Source: Karalla daura
Taxonomy: Eukaryota > Chordata > Actinopteri > Chaetodontiformes > Leiognathidae
DNA length: 64,000 nucleotides
NCBI GenBank assembly: GCA_029224185.1
Contig: JANZKI010000034.1
Coordinates: 62,001-126,000, forward strand
Reading direction: 5' to 3'
Shown: positions 48,501 through 62,931 of the stretch, piece after piece
Layout of the letters: the number at the start of each line of letters is the position of its first letter
Position numbering within the stretch: position 1 is the stretch's first letter
Translations under genes and position numbers: made by a program
The notes under the pieces: generated by a model
What the model was told of the DNA's origin: nothing
The model's database searches: none
The model's input: the letters and a program-made list of their open reading frames with translations, nothing else

Positions 48501-51500
48501 AAAGGCTGCACTGGGCCTACGATGAGGCTCGTCGTTTAAATTTCACAAGGCGCACGGGTTTATGGCCTGCCCCGCATGAGAGAGCAAAAATGTTCCTACA
48601 AAACTGGAAAAAAGAATTTGTCTGCTGCTCAGGGTGTGGCTGGGAGCAGCGTGAAAAGAGCGAAACGAGAGCTGATTTTTAAGCGATCCCGCATGTCGGC
48701 CCTGTGCAAAGAAGAGATTGGACATGCCCAATGCTGACGGGGCCCTTTCAAACTCTGGGAGTCTCCCAGGGCCTGTGCCATCTGCTGGGGTGCATTGAAG
48801 CTGGACGCCTCATCACTTTGTATTACCATGTCAGCAGAGGAGACAATGGAGCAGGTACCTGAGCACATGGTCGTCGAGAAGAGGTTCTGCTGAAAAACCA
48901 TACAATCTATCAGCGTGCAACTCGCTACACAAACACACCACAAGATTCTTCAATTTTTGAAATGAAAATGAAGTTTCAAAGCCAAAGTATGGCAACGTTA
49001 CGAATGTTTGTTTGTGGAGTTCTGTTTTTCCCATTCATTCTTATGGGAAAGAGCCAAATTGGCCAAGTGATAAACATTTGGCTCTATGGAGACAACGCTT
49101 TCACCAATCTGGAGCATGAGCTAACTGTCAAGCCGTAGGGGACAGTCTCCAGAATGCCCTGACACGATTTGGTGTGTGTAGTATGAGAACTGTGGCCACA
49201 GTCGCGAGGAGTAGTGTAACGTTTAACATTGATGGCAGTGGTGGGACAATGAATGGGGGCTTATGGAGATAAAAGGCTGCACTGGGCCTACGATGAGGCT
49301 CGTCGTTTACATTTCACAAGGCGCACGGGTTTATGGCCTGCCCCGCATGAGAGAGCACCAATGTTCCTACAAAACTGGAAAAAAAGAATTTGTCTGCTGC
49401 TCAGGGTGTGGCTAGGAGCAGCGTGAAAAGAGCGAAACGAGAGCTGATTTTTAAGCGATCCCGCATGTCGGCCCTGTGCAAAGAAGAGATTGGACATGCC
49501 CAATGCTGACGGGGCCCTTTCAAACTCTGGGAGTCTCCCAGGGCCTGTGCCATCTGCTGGGGTGCATTGAAGCTGGACGCCTCATCACTTTGTATTACCA
49601 TGTCAGCAGAGGAGACAATGGAGCAGGTACCTGAGCACATGGTCGTCGAGAAGAGGTTCTGCTGAAAAACCATACAATCTATCAGCGTGCAACTCGCTAC
49701 ACAAACACACCACAAGATTCTTCAATTTTTGAAATGAAAATGAAGTTTCAAAGCCAAAGTATGGCAACGTTACGAATGTTTGTTTGTGGAGTTCTGTTTT
49801 TCCCATTCATTCTTATGGGAAAGAGCCAAATTGGCCAAGTGATAAACATTTGGCTCTATGGAGACTGCGCTTTCACCTATCTGGAATATGAGCTCACTGT
49901 CACGCCGTAGGGGACAGTCTCCAGAACGCCCTGACACGACTTGATGTGTGTAGTATGAGAACTGTGGCCACAGTCGCGAGGAGCAGTGTAATGTTTAACA
50001 TTGATGGCAGTGGTGGGACAATGAATGGGGGCTTATGGAAAGAAAAGGCTGCACTGGGCCTACGATGAGGCTCGTCGTTTAAATTTCACAAGGCGCACGG
50101 GTTTATGGCCTGCCCCGCATGAGAGAGCAAAAATGTTCCTACAAAACTGGAAAAAAGAATTTGTCTGCTGCTCAGGGTGTGGCTGGGAGCAGCGTGAAAA
50201 GAGCGAAACGAGAGCTGATTTTTAAGCGATCCCGCATGTCGGCCCTGTGCAAAGAAGAGATTGGACATGCCCAATGCTGACGGGGCCCTTTCAAACTCTG
50301 GGAGTCTCCCAGGGCCTGTGCCATCTGCTGGGGTGCATTGAAGCTGGACGCCTCATCACTTTGTATTACCATGTCAGCAGAGGAGACAATGGAGCAGGTA
50401 CCTGAGCACATGGTCGTCGAGAAGAGGTTCTGCTGAAAAACCATACAATCTATCAGCGTGCAACTCGCTACACAAACACACCACAAGATTCTTCAATTTT
50501 TGAAATGAAAATGAAGTTTCAAAGCCAAAGTATGGCAACGTTACGAATGTTTGTTTGTGGAGTTCTGTTTTTCCCATTCATTCTTATGGGAAAGAGCCAA
50601 ATTGGCCAAGTGATAAACATTTGGCTCTATGGAGACTGCGCTTTCACCAATCTGGAGCATGAGCTCACTGTCAAGCCGTAGGGGACAGTCTCCAGAATGC
50701 CCTGACACGATTTGGTGTGTGTAGTATGAGAACTGTGGCCACAGTCGCGAGGAGTAGTGTAACGTTTAACATTGATGGCAGTGGTGGGACAATGAATGGG
50801 GGCTTATGGAGATAAAAGGCTGCACTGGGCCTACGATGAGGCTCGTCGTTTAAATTTCACAAGGCGCACGGGTTTATGGCCTGCCCCGCATGAGAGAGCA
50901 CCAATGTTCCTACAAAACTGGAAAAAAGAATTTGTCTGCTGCTCAGGGTGTGGCTGGGAGCAGCGTGAAAAGAGCGAAACGAGAGCTGATTTTTAAGCGA
51001 TCCCGCATGTCGGCCCTGTGCAAAGAAGAGATTGGACATGCCCAATGCTGACGGGGCCCTTTCAAACTCTGGGAGTCTCCCAGGGCCTGTGCCATCTGCT
51101 GGGGTGCATTGAAGCTGGACGCCTCATCACTTTGTATTACCATGTCAGCAGAGGAGACAATGGAGCAGGTACCTGAGCACATGGTCGTCGAGAAGAGGTT
51201 CTGCTGAAAAACCATACAATCTATCAGCGTGCAACTCGCTACACAAACACACCACAAGATTCTTCAATTTTCGAAATGAAAATGAAGTTTCAAAGCCAAA
51301 GTATGGCAACGTTACGAATGTTTGTTTGTGGAGTTCTGTTTTTCCCATTCATTCTTATGGGAAAGAGCCTAATTGGCCAAGTGATAAACATTTGGCTCTA
51401 TGGAGACAACGTTTTCACCAATCTGGAATACGAGCTAACTGTCACGCCGTAGGGGAGAGTCTCCAGAATGCCCTGACACGATTTGGTGTGTGTACTATGA

Positions 51501-54045
51501 GAACTGTGGCCACAGTCGCGAGGAGAAGTGTAACGTTTAACATTGATGGCAGTGGTGGGACAATGAATGGGGGCTTATGGAGAGAAAAGTCTGCACTGGG
51601 CCATACGATGAGGCTCCTCGTTTAAATTTCACAAGGTGCACGGGTTTCTGGCCTGCCCCGCATGAGAGAGCACCAATGTTCCTACAAAACTGGAAAAAAA
51701 GAATTTGTCTGCTGCTTAGGGTGTGGCTGGCAGCAGCGTGAAAAGAGCGAAACGAGAGCTGATTTTAAAGCGATCCCGCATGTCGGCCCGGTGCTATGAA
51801 GAGATTGGACATGCCCAATGCTGAGGGGGCCCTTTCCCACTCTGCGAGTCTCCCGGGGACTGTGCCATCTGCTGGGGTGCATTGAAGCTGGACGCCTCAT
51901 CACTTTGTATGACCATGTGAGCAGAGGAGACATTGGAGCAGGTACCTGAGCACATGGTTGTCGAGAAATGGTGCTGCTGAAAAACCATACAACCTATCAG
52001 CGTGCAACTCGCGACCAAACACACCACAAGATTCTTCAATTTCTGAAATGAAAATGAAGTTTCAAAGTCAAAGTATGGCAACGTTGCGAATGTTTGTTTG
52101 TGGAGTTCTTTTTTTCCCATTCATTCTTATGGGAAAAAGCCAAAATGGCGAAGTGATAAACATTTGGCTCTTTGGAGACTGCGCTTTCACCAATCTGGAA
52201 TACGAGCTAACTGTCACGCCGTAGGGGATAGTTTCCAGAACACCATGACGCGATTTGGTGTGTGTACCATGAAAACTGTGACCAGAGTCGCGAGGAGAAG
52301 TGTAACGTTTAACATTGATGTCAGCTGTTGGAAATTGAATGGGGGCTTCAGGAGGGAAAAGGCTGCACTGGGCCTACGATGATGCTCGTCGTTTAAATTT
52401 CACAAGGCGCACGGGTTTATGGCCTGCCCCGCATGAGAGAGCACCATTGTTCCTACAAAACTGGAAAAAATAATTTGTCTGCTGCTTAGGGTGTGGCTGG
52501 GAGCAGCGTGAAAAGAGTGAAACGAGAGCTGATTTTTAAGCGATCCCGCATGTCGGCCCGGTGCTATGAAGAGATTGGACATGCCCAATGCTGAGGGGGC
52601 CCTTTCCCACTCTGCGAGTCTCCCAGGGCCTGTGCCATCTGCTGGGGTGCATTGAAGCTGGACGCCTCATCACTTTGTATGACCATGTCAGCAGAGGAGA
52701 CAATGGAGCAGGTACCTGAGCACATGGTCGTCGAGAAGAGGTTCTGCTGAAAAACCATACAATCTATCAGCGTGCAACTCGCTACACAAACACACCACAA
52801 GATTCTTCAATTTTTGAAATGAAAATGAAGTTTCAAAGCCAAAGTATGGCAACGTTACGAATGTTTGTTTGTGGAGTTCTGTTTTTCCCATTCATTCTTA
52901 TGGGAAAGAGCCAAATTGGCCAAGTGATAAACATTTGGCTCTATGGAGACTGCGCTTTCACCAATCTGGAGCATGAGCTCACTGTCAAGCCGTAGGGGAC
53001 AGTCTCCAGAATGCCCTGACACGATTTGGTGTGTGTAGTATGAGAACTGTGGCCACAGTCGCGAGGAGTAGTGTAACGTTTAACATTGATGGCAGTGGTG
53101 GGACAATGAATGGGGGCTTATGGAGATAAAAGGCTGCACTGGGCCTACGATGAGGCTCGTCGTTTAAATTTCACAAGGCGCACGGGTTTATGGCCTGCCC
53201 CGCATGAGAGAGCACCAATGTTCCTACAAAACTGGAAAAAAGAATTTGTCTGCTGCTCAGGGTGTGGCTGGGAGCAGCGTGAAAAGAGCGAAACGAGAGC
53301 TGATTTTTAAGCGATCCCGCATGTCGGCCCTGTGCAAAGAAGAGATTGGACATGCCCAATGCTGACGGGGCCCTTTCAAACTCTGGGAGTCTCCCAGGGC
53401 CTGTGCCATCTGCTGGGGTGCATTGAAGCTGGACGCCTCATCACTTTGTATTACCATGTCAGCAGAGGAGACAATGGAGCAGGTACCTGAGCACATGGTC
53501 GTCGAGAAGAGGTTCTGCTGAAAAACCATACAATCTATCAGCGTGCAACTCGCTACACAAACACACCACAAGATTCTTCAATTTTTGAAATGAAAATGAA
53601 GTTTCAAAGCCAAAGTATGGCAACGTTACGAATGTTTGTTTGTGGAGTTCTGTTTTTCCCATTCATTCTTATGGGAAAGAGCCTAATTGGCCAAGTGATC
53701 AACATTTGGCTCTATGGAGACTGCGCTTTCACCTATCTGGAATATGAGCTCACTGTCACGCCGTAGGGGACAGTCTCCAGAACGCCCTGACACGACTTGA
53801 TGTGTGTAGTATGAGAACTGTGGCCACAGTCGCGAGGAGCAGTGTAATGTTTAACATTGATGGCAGTGGTGGGACAATGAATGGGGGCTTATGGAAAGAA
53901 AAGGCTGCACTGGGCCTACGATGAGGCTCGTCGTTTAAATTTCACAAGGCGCACGGGTTTATGGCCTGCCCCGCATGAGAGAGCAAAAATGTTCCTACAA
54001 AACTGGAAAAAAGAATTTGTCTGCTGCTTAGGGTGAGGCTGGGAG
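45554..54045 (+). repeat. 8.49-kb block, copy 2 (partner 27827-36317)
   Basis: This is near-identical to the earlier block and carries cassette copy 3's start at its right end. Its part from 48998 rightward also belongs to the first 9-unit repeat. It contains the linked pair ATTGACCAAG and GAGGAGAAGTG at 45974/46120 and 47516/47667, as copy 1 does at 28247/28396 and 29791/29938. Confidence 0.88.
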
Positions 54046-55938
54046 TAGCGTGAAAAGAGCGAAACGAGAGCTGATTTTTAAGCGATCCCGCATGTCGGCC
54101 CTGTGCAAAGAAGAGATTGGACATGCCCAATGCTGACGGGGCCCTTTTAAACTCTGGGAGTCTCCCAGGGCCTGTGCCATCTGCTGGGGTGCATTGAAGC
54201 TGGACGCCTCATCACTTTGTATTACCATGTAAGCAGAGGAGACAATGGAGCAGGTACCTGAGCACATGGTCGTCGAGAAGAGGTTCTGCTGAAAAACCAT
54301 ACAACCTATCAGCGTGCAACTCGCTACACAAACACACCACAAGATTCTTCAATTTTTGAAATGAAAATGAAGTTTCAAAGTCAAAGTATGGCAACGTTGC
54401 GAATGTTTGTTTGTGGAGTTCTGTTTTTCCCATTCATTCTTGTGGGAAAAAGCCAAATTGGCCAAGTGATAAACATTTGGCTCTATGGAGACAACGTTTT
54501 CACCAATCTGGAATACGAGCTCACTGTCACGCCGTAGGGGAGAGTCTCCAGAATGCCCTGACACGATTTGGTGTGTGTACTATGAAAACTGTGGCCACAG
54601 TCGCGAGGAGAAGTGTAACGTTTAACATTGATGTCAGCTGTTGGAAATTGAATGGGGGCTTCAGGAGGGAAAAGGCTGCACTGGGCCTACGATGATGCTC
54701 GTCGTTTAAATTTCACAAGGCGCACGGGTTTATGGCCTGCCCCGCATGAGAGATTACCATTGTTCCTACAAAACTGGAAAAAATAATTTGTCTGCTGCTT
54801 AGGGTGTGGCTGGGAGCAGCGTGAAAAGAGTGAAACGAGAGCTGATTTTTAAGCGATCCCGCATGTCGGCCCGGTGCTATGAAGAGATTGGACATGCCCA
54901 ATGCTGAGGGGGCCCTTTCCCACTCTGCGAGTCTCCCAGGGCCTGTGCCATCTGCTGGGGTGCATTGAAGCTGGACGCCTCATCACTTTGTATGACCATG
55001 TCAGCAGAGGAGACAATGGAGCAGGTACCTGAGCACATGGTCGTCGAGAAGAGGTTCTGCTGAAAAACCATACAATCTATCAGCGTGCAACTCGCTACAC
55101 AAACACACCACAAGATTCTTCAATTTTTGAAATGAAAATGAAGTTTCAAAGCCAAAGTATGGCAACGTTACGAATGTTTGTTTGTGGAGTTCTGTTTTTC
55201 CCATTCATTCTTATGGGAAAGAGCCAAATTGGCCAAGTGATAAACATTTGGCTCTATGGAGACAACGCCTTCCCAAATCTGGATTATGATCTAACTGTCA
55301 AGCCGTAGGGGAGAGTTTCCAGTACGTCCTGACACGATTTGGTGTGTGTAGTATGAGAACTGTGGCCACAGTCGCGAGGAGTAGTGTAACGTTTAACATT
55401 GATGGCAGTGGTGGGACAATGAATGGGGGCTTATGGAGAGAAAAGGCTGCACTGGGCCTACGATGAGGCTCGTCGTTTAAATTTCAGAAGGCGCACGGGT
55501 TAATGGCCTGCCCCGCATGAGAGAGCACCAATGTTCCTACAAAACTGGAAAAAAGAATTTGTCTGCTGCTTAGGGTGAGGCTGGGAGCAGCGTGAAAAGA
55601 GCGAAACGAGAGCTGATTTTTAAGCGATCCCGCATGTCGGCCCTGTGCTAAGAAGAGATTGGACATGCCCAATGCTGAGGGGGCCCTTTCAAACTCTGGG
55701 AGTCTCCCAGGGCCTGTGCCATCTGCTGGGGTGCATTGAAGCTGGACGCCTCATCACTTTGTATTACCATGTCAGCAGAGGAGACAATGGAGCAGGTACC
55801 TGAGCACATGGTCGTCGAGAAGAGGTTCTGCTGAAAAACCATACAATCTATCAGCGTGCAACCCGCTACACAAACACACCACAAGATTCTTCAATTTTTG
55901 AAATGAAAATGAAGTTTCAAAGTCAAAGTATGGCAACG
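48998..55938 (+). repeat. 9-unit higher-order repeat, copy 1 (6941 bp)
   Basis: Positions 48998-55990 match 55939-62931 at offset 6941. The subtype order from u64 is D K D X R D K R E, with unit lengths 772, 771, 771, 772, then five of 771. Diagnostic shared details: a 7-A tract with GGCTAGGAGC in the first D (49379, 56320), TTTTCGAAATG before X (51270, 58211) and CTTCCCAAATC in the second R tail. No internal difference was noticed by eye over almost 7 kb. Confidence 0.9.
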
Positions 55939-55990
55939 TTGCGAATGTTTGTTTGTGGAGTTCTGTTTTTCCCATTCATTCTTATGGGAA
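51062..55990 (+). repeat. X-led cassette, copy 3 (X R D K R E)
   Basis: This matches 9442-14370 at offset 41620 and 58003-62931 at offset 6941. It ends at 55991, where GGGAAAGAGCC replaces the GGGAACAAGCC of the other two full copies. From there the array re-enters the D K D start of the 9-unit repeat. The copy is embedded in the first of the two 6941-bp higher-order repeats. Confidence 0.88.
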
Positions 55991-58900
55991 AGAGCCAAAT
56001 TGGCCAAGTGATAAACATTTGGCTCTATGGAGACAACGCTTTCACCAATCTGGAGCATGAGCTAACTGTCAAGCCGTAGGGGACAGTCTCCAGAATGCCC
56101 TGACACGATTTGGTGTGTGTAGTATGAGAACTGTGGCCACAGTCGCGAGGAGTAGTGTAACGTTTAACATTGATGGCAGTGGTGGGACAATGAATGGGGG
56201 CTTATGGAGATAAAAGGCTGCACTGGGCCTACGATGAGGCTCGTCGTTTACATTTCACAAGGCGCACGGGTTTATGGCCTGCCCCGCATGAGAGAGCACC
56301 AATGTTCCTACAAAACTGGAAAAAAAGAATTTGTCTGCTGCTCAGGGTGTGGCTAGGAGCAGCGTGAAAAGAGCGAAACGAGAGCTGATTTTTAAGCGAT
56401 CCCGCATGTCGGCCCTGTGCAAAGAAGAGATTGGACATGCCCAATGCTGACGGGGCCCTTTCAAACTCTGGGAGTCTCCCAGGGCCTGTGCCATCTGCTG
56501 GGGTGCATTGAAGCTGGACGCCTCATCACTTTGTATTACCATGTCAGCAGAGGAGACAATGGAGCAGGTACCTGAGCACATGGTCGTCGAGAAGAGGTTC
56601 TGCTGAAAAACCATACAATCTATCAGCGTGCAACTCGCTACACAAACACACCACAAGATTCTTCAATTTTTGAAATGAAAATGAAGTTTCAAAGCCAAAG
56701 TATGGCAACGTTACGAATGTTTGTTTGTGGAGTTCTGTTTTTCCCATTCATTCTTATGGGAAAGAGCCAAATTGGCCAAGTGATAAACATTTGGCTCTAT
56801 GGAGACTGCGCTTTCACCTATCTGGAATATGAGCTCACTGTCACGCCGTAGGGGACAGTCTCCAGAACGCCCTGACACGACTTGATGTGTGTAGTATGAG
56901 AACTGTGGCCACAGTCGCGAGGAGCAGTGTAATGTTTAACATTGATGGCAGTGGTGGGACAATGAATGGGGGCTTATGGAAAGAAAAGGCTGCACTGGGC
57001 CTACGATGAGGCTCGTCGTTTAAATTTCACAAGGCGCACGGGTTTATGGCCTGCCCCGCATGAGAGAGCAAAAATGTTCCTACAAAACTGGAAAAAAGAA
57101 TTTGTCTGCTGCTCAGGGTGTGGCTGGGAGCAGCGTGAAAAGAGCGAAACGAGAGCTGATTTTTAAGCGATCCCGCATGTCGGCCCTGTGCAAAGAAGAG
57201 ATTGGACATGCCCAATGCTGACGGGGCCCTTTCAAACTCTGGGAGTCTCCCAGGGCCTGTGCCATCTGCTGGGGTGCATTGAAGCTGGACGCCTCATCAC
57301 TTTGTATTACCATGTCAGCAGAGGAGACAATGGAGCAGGTACCTGAGCACATGGTCGTCGAGAAGAGGTTCTGCTGAAAAACCATACAATCTATCAGCGT
57401 GCAACTCGCTACACAAACACACCACAAGATTCTTCAATTTTTGAAATGAAAATGAAGTTTCAAAGCCAAAGTATGGCAACGTTACGAATGTTTGTTTGTG
57501 GAGTTCTGTTTTTCCCATTCATTCTTATGGGAAAGAGCCAAATTGGCCAAGTGATAAACATTTGGCTCTATGGAGACTGCGCTTTCACCAATCTGGAGCA
57601 TGAGCTCACTGTCAAGCCGTAGGGGACAGTCTCCAGAATGCCCTGACACGATTTGGTGTGTGTAGTATGAGAACTGTGGCCACAGTCGCGAGGAGTAGTG
57701 TAACGTTTAACATTGATGGCAGTGGTGGGACAATGAATGGGGGCTTATGGAGATAAAAGGCTGCACTGGGCCTACGATGAGGCTCGTCGTTTAAATTTCA
57801 CAAGGCGCACGGGTTTATGGCCTGCCCCGCATGAGAGAGCACCAATGTTCCTACAAAACTGGAAAAAAGAATTTGTCTGCTGCTCAGGGTGTGGCTGGGA
57901 GCAGCGTGAAAAGAGCGAAACGAGAGCTGATTTTTAAGCGATCCCGCATGTCGGCCCTGTGCAAAGAAGAGATTGGACATGCCCAATGCTGACGGGGCCC
58001 TTTCAAACTCTGGGAGTCTCCCAGGGCCTGTGCCATCTGCTGGGGTGCATTGAAGCTGGACGCCTCATCACTTTGTATTACCATGTCAGCAGAGGAGACA
58101 ATGGAGCAGGTACCTGAGCACATGGTCGTCGAGAAGAGGTTCTGCTGAAAAACCATACAATCTATCAGCGTGCAACTCGCTACACAAACACACCACAAGA
58201 TTCTTCAATTTTCGAAATGAAAATGAAGTTTCAAAGCCAAAGTATGGCAACGTTACGAATGTTTGTTTGTGGAGTTCTGTTTTTCCCATTCATTCTTATG
58301 GGAAAGAGCCTAATTGGCCAAGTGATAAACATTTGGCTCTATGGAGACAACGTTTTCACCAATCTGGAATACGAGCTAACTGTCACGCCGTAGGGGAGAG
58401 TCTCCAGAATGCCCTGACACGATTTGGTGTGTGTACTATGAGAACTGTGGCCACAGTCGCGAGGAGAAGTGTAACGTTTAACATTGATGGCAGTGGTGGG
58501 ACAATGAATGGGGGCTTATGGAGAGAAAAGTCTGCACTGGGCCATACGATGAGGCTCCTCGTTTAAATTTCACAAGGTGCACGGGTTTCTGGCCTGCCCC
58601 GCATGAGAGAGCACCAATGTTCCTACAAAACTGGAAAAAAAGAATTTGTCTGCTGCTTAGGGTGTGGCTGGCAGCAGCGTGAAAAGAGCGAAACGAGAGC
58701 TGATTTTAAAGCGATCCCGCATGTCGGCCCGGTGCTATGAAGAGATTGGACATGCCCAATGCTGAGGGGGCCCTTTCCCACTCTGCGAGTCTCCCGGGGA
58801 CTGTGCCATCTGCTGGGGTGCATTGAAGCTGGACGCCTCATCACTTTGTATGACCATGTGAGCAGAGGAGACATTGGAGCAGGTACCTGAGCACATGGTT

Positions 58901-61900
58901 GTCGAGAAATGGTGCTGCTGAAAAACCATACAACCTATCAGCGTGCAACTCGCGACCAAACACACCACAAGATTCTTCAATTTCTGAAATGAAAATGAAG
59001 TTTCAAAGTCAAAGTATGGCAACGTTGCGAATGTTTGTTTGTGGAGTTCTTTTTTTCCCATTCATTCTTATGGGAAAAAGCCAAAATGGCGAAGTGATAA
59101 ACATTTGGCTCTTTGGAGACTGCGCTTTCACCAATCTGGAATACGAGCTAACTGTCACGCCGTAGGGGATAGTTTCCAGAACACCATGACGCGATTTGGT
59201 GTGTGTACCATGAAAACTGTGACCAGAGTCGCGAGGAGAAGTGTAACGTTTAACATTGATGTCAGCTGTTGGAAATTGAATGGGGGCTTCAGGAGGGAAA
59301 AGGCTGCACTGGGCCTACGATGATGCTCGTCGTTTAAATTTCACAAGGCGCACGGGTTTATGGCCTGCCCCGCATGAGAGAGCACCATTGTTCCTACAAA
59401 ACTGGAAAAAATAATTTGTCTGCTGCTTAGGGTGTGGCTGGGAGCAGCGTGAAAAGAGTGAAACGAGAGCTGATTTTTAAGCGATCCCGCATGTCGGCCC
59501 GGTGCTATGAAGAGATTGGACATGCCCAATGCTGAGGGGGCCCTTTCCCACTCTGCGAGTCTCCCAGGGCCTGTGCCATCTGCTGGGGTGCATTGAAGCT
59601 GGACGCCTCATCACTTTGTATGACCATGTCAGCAGAGGAGACAATGGAGCAGGTACCTGAGCACATGGTCGTCGAGAAGAGGTTCTGCTGAAAAACCATA
59701 CAATCTATCAGCGTGCAACTCGCTACACAAACACACCACAAGATTCTTCAATTTTTGAAATGAAAATGAAGTTTCAAAGCCAAAGTATGGCAACGTTACG
59801 AATGTTTGTTTGTGGAGTTCTGTTTTTCCCATTCATTCTTATGGGAAAGAGCCAAATTGGCCAAGTGATAAACATTTGGCTCTATGGAGACTGCGCTTTC
59901 ACCAATCTGGAGCATGAGCTCACTGTCAAGCCGTAGGGGACAGTCTCCAGAATGCCCTGACACGATTTGGTGTGTGTAGTATGAGAACTGTGGCCACAGT
60001 CGCGAGGAGTAGTGTAACGTTTAACATTGATGGCAGTGGTGGGACAATGAATGGGGGCTTATGGAGATAAAAGGCTGCACTGGGCCTACGATGAGGCTCG
60101 TCGTTTAAATTTCACAAGGCGCACGGGTTTATGGCCTGCCCCGCATGAGAGAGCACCAATGTTCCTACAAAACTGGAAAAAAGAATTTGTCTGCTGCTCA
60201 GGGTGTGGCTGGGAGCAGCGTGAAAAGAGCGAAACGAGAGCTGATTTTTAAGCGATCCCGCATGTCGGCCCTGTGCAAAGAAGAGATTGGACATGCCCAA
60301 TGCTGACGGGGCCCTTTCAAACTCTGGGAGTCTCCCAGGGCCTGTGCCATCTGCTGGGGTGCATTGAAGCTGGACGCCTCATCACTTTGTATTACCATGT
60401 CAGCAGAGGAGACAATGGAGCAGGTACCTGAGCACATGGTCGTCGAGAAGAGGTTCTGCTGAAAAACCATACAATCTATCAGCGTGCAACTCGCTACACA
60501 AACACACCACAAGATTCTTCAATTTTTGAAATGAAAATGAAGTTTCAAAGCCAAAGTATGGCAACGTTACGAATGTTTGTTTGTGGAGTTCTGTTTTTCC
60601 CATTCATTCTTATGGGAAAGAGCCTAATTGGCCAAGTGATCAACATTTGGCTCTATGGAGACTGCGCTTTCACCTATCTGGAATATGAGCTCACTGTCAC
60701 GCCGTAGGGGACAGTCTCCAGAACGCCCTGACACGACTTGATGTGTGTAGTATGAGAACTGTGGCCACAGTCGCGAGGAGCAGTGTAATGTTTAACATTG
60801 ATGGCAGTGGTGGGACAATGAATGGGGGCTTATGGAAAGAAAAGGCTGCACTGGGCCTACGATGAGGCTCGTCGTTTAAATTTCACAAGGCGCACGGGTT
60901 TATGGCCTGCCCCGCATGAGAGAGCAAAAATGTTCCTACAAAACTGGAAAAAAGAATTTGTCTGCTGCTTAGGGTGAGGCTGGGAGTAGCGTGAAAAGAG
61001 CGAAACGAGAGCTGATTTTTAAGCGATCCCGCATGTCGGCCCTGTGCAAAGAAGAGATTGGACATGCCCAATGCTGACGGGGCCCTTTTAAACTCTGGGA
61101 GTCTCCCAGGGCCTGTGCCATCTGCTGGGGTGCATTGAAGCTGGACGCCTCATCACTTTGTATTACCATGTAAGCAGAGGAGACAATGGAGCAGGTACCT
61201 GAGCACATGGTCGTCGAGAAGAGGTTCTGCTGAAAAACCATACAACCTATCAGCGTGCAACTCGCTACACAAACACACCACAAGATTCTTCAATTTTTGA
61301 AATGAAAATGAAGTTTCAAAGTCAAAGTATGGCAACGTTGCGAATGTTTGTTTGTGGAGTTCTGTTTTTCCCATTCATTCTTGTGGGAAAAAGCCAAATT
61401 GGCCAAGTGATAAACATTTGGCTCTATGGAGACAACGTTTTCACCAATCTGGAATACGAGCTCACTGTCACGCCGTAGGGGAGAGTCTCCAGAATGCCCT
61501 GACACGATTTGGTGTGTGTACTATGAAAACTGTGGCCACAGTCGCGAGGAGAAGTGTAACGTTTAACATTGATGTCAGCTGTTGGAAATTGAATGGGGGC
61601 TTCAGGAGGGAAAAGGCTGCACTGGGCCTACGATGATGCTCGTCGTTTAAATTTCACAAGGCGCACGGGTTTATGGCCTGCCCCGCATGAGAGATTACCA
61701 TTGTTCCTACAAAACTGGAAAAAATAATTTGTCTGCTGCTTAGGGTGTGGCTGGGAGCAGCGTGAAAAGAGTGAAACGAGAGCTGATTTTTAAGCGATCC
61801 CGCATGTCGGCCCGGTGCTATGAAGAGATTGGACATGCCCAATGCTGAGGGGGCCCTTTCCCACTCTGCGAGTCTCCCAGGGCCTGTGCCATCTGCTGGG

Positions 61901-62931
61901 GTGCATTGAAGCTGGACGCCTCATCACTTTGTATGACCATGTCAGCAGAGGAGACAATGGAGCAGGTACCTGAGCACATGGTCGTCGAGAAGAGGTTCTG
62001 CTGAAAAACCATACAATCTATCAGCGTGCAACTCGCTACACAAACACACCACAAGATTCTTCAATTTTTGAAATGAAAATGAAGTTTCAAAGCCAAAGTA
62101 TGGCAACGTTACGAATGTTTGTTTGTGGAGTTCTGTTTTTCCCATTCATTCTTATGGGAAAGAGCCAAATTGGCCAAGTGATAAACATTTGGCTCTATGG
62201 AGACAACGCCTTCCCAAATCTGGATTATGATCTAACTGTCAAGCCGTAGGGGAGAGTTTCCAGTACGTCCTGACACGATTTGGTGTGTGTAGTATGAGAA
62301 CTGTGGCCACAGTCGCGAGGAGTAGTGTAACGTTTAACATTGATGGCAGTGGTGGGACAATGAATGGGGGCTTATGGAGAGAAAAGGCTGCACTGGGCCT
62401 ACGATGAGGCTCGTCGTTTAAATTTCAGAAGGCGCACGGGTTAATGGCCTGCCCCGCATGAGAGAGCACCAATGTTCCTACAAAACTGGAAAAAAGAATT
62501 TGTCTGCTGCTTAGGGTGAGGCTGGGAGCAGCGTGAAAAGAGCGAAACGAGAGCTGATTTTTAAGCGATCCCGCATGTCGGCCCTGTGCTAAGAAGAGAT
62601 TGGACATGCCCAATGCTGAGGGGGCCCTTTCAAACTCTGGGAGTCTCCCAGGGCCTGTGCCATCTGCTGGGGTGCATTGAAGCTGGACGCCTCATCACTT
62701 TGTATTACCATGTCAGCAGAGGAGACAATGGAGCAGGTACCTGAGCACATGGTCGTCGAGAAGAGGTTCTGCTGAAAAACCATACAATCTATCAGCGTGC
62801 AACCCGCTACACAAACACACCACAAGATTCTTCAATTTTTGAAATGAAAATGAAGTTTCAAAGTCAAAGTATGGCAACGTTGCGAATGTTTGTTTGTGGA
62901 GTTCTGTTTTTCCCATTCATTCTTATGGGAA
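55939..62931 (+). repeat. 9-unit higher-order repeat, copy 2
   Basis: This is the second consecutive copy, u73-u81. The match to copy 1 fails at 62932 (GGGAACAAGCC versus GGGAAAGAGCC at 55991). After that the array follows the 14.37-15.44 kb version. The pair therefore probably arose when an exchange joined a point inside u72 to the homologous point inside u63, duplicating nine units. Confidence 0.9.
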
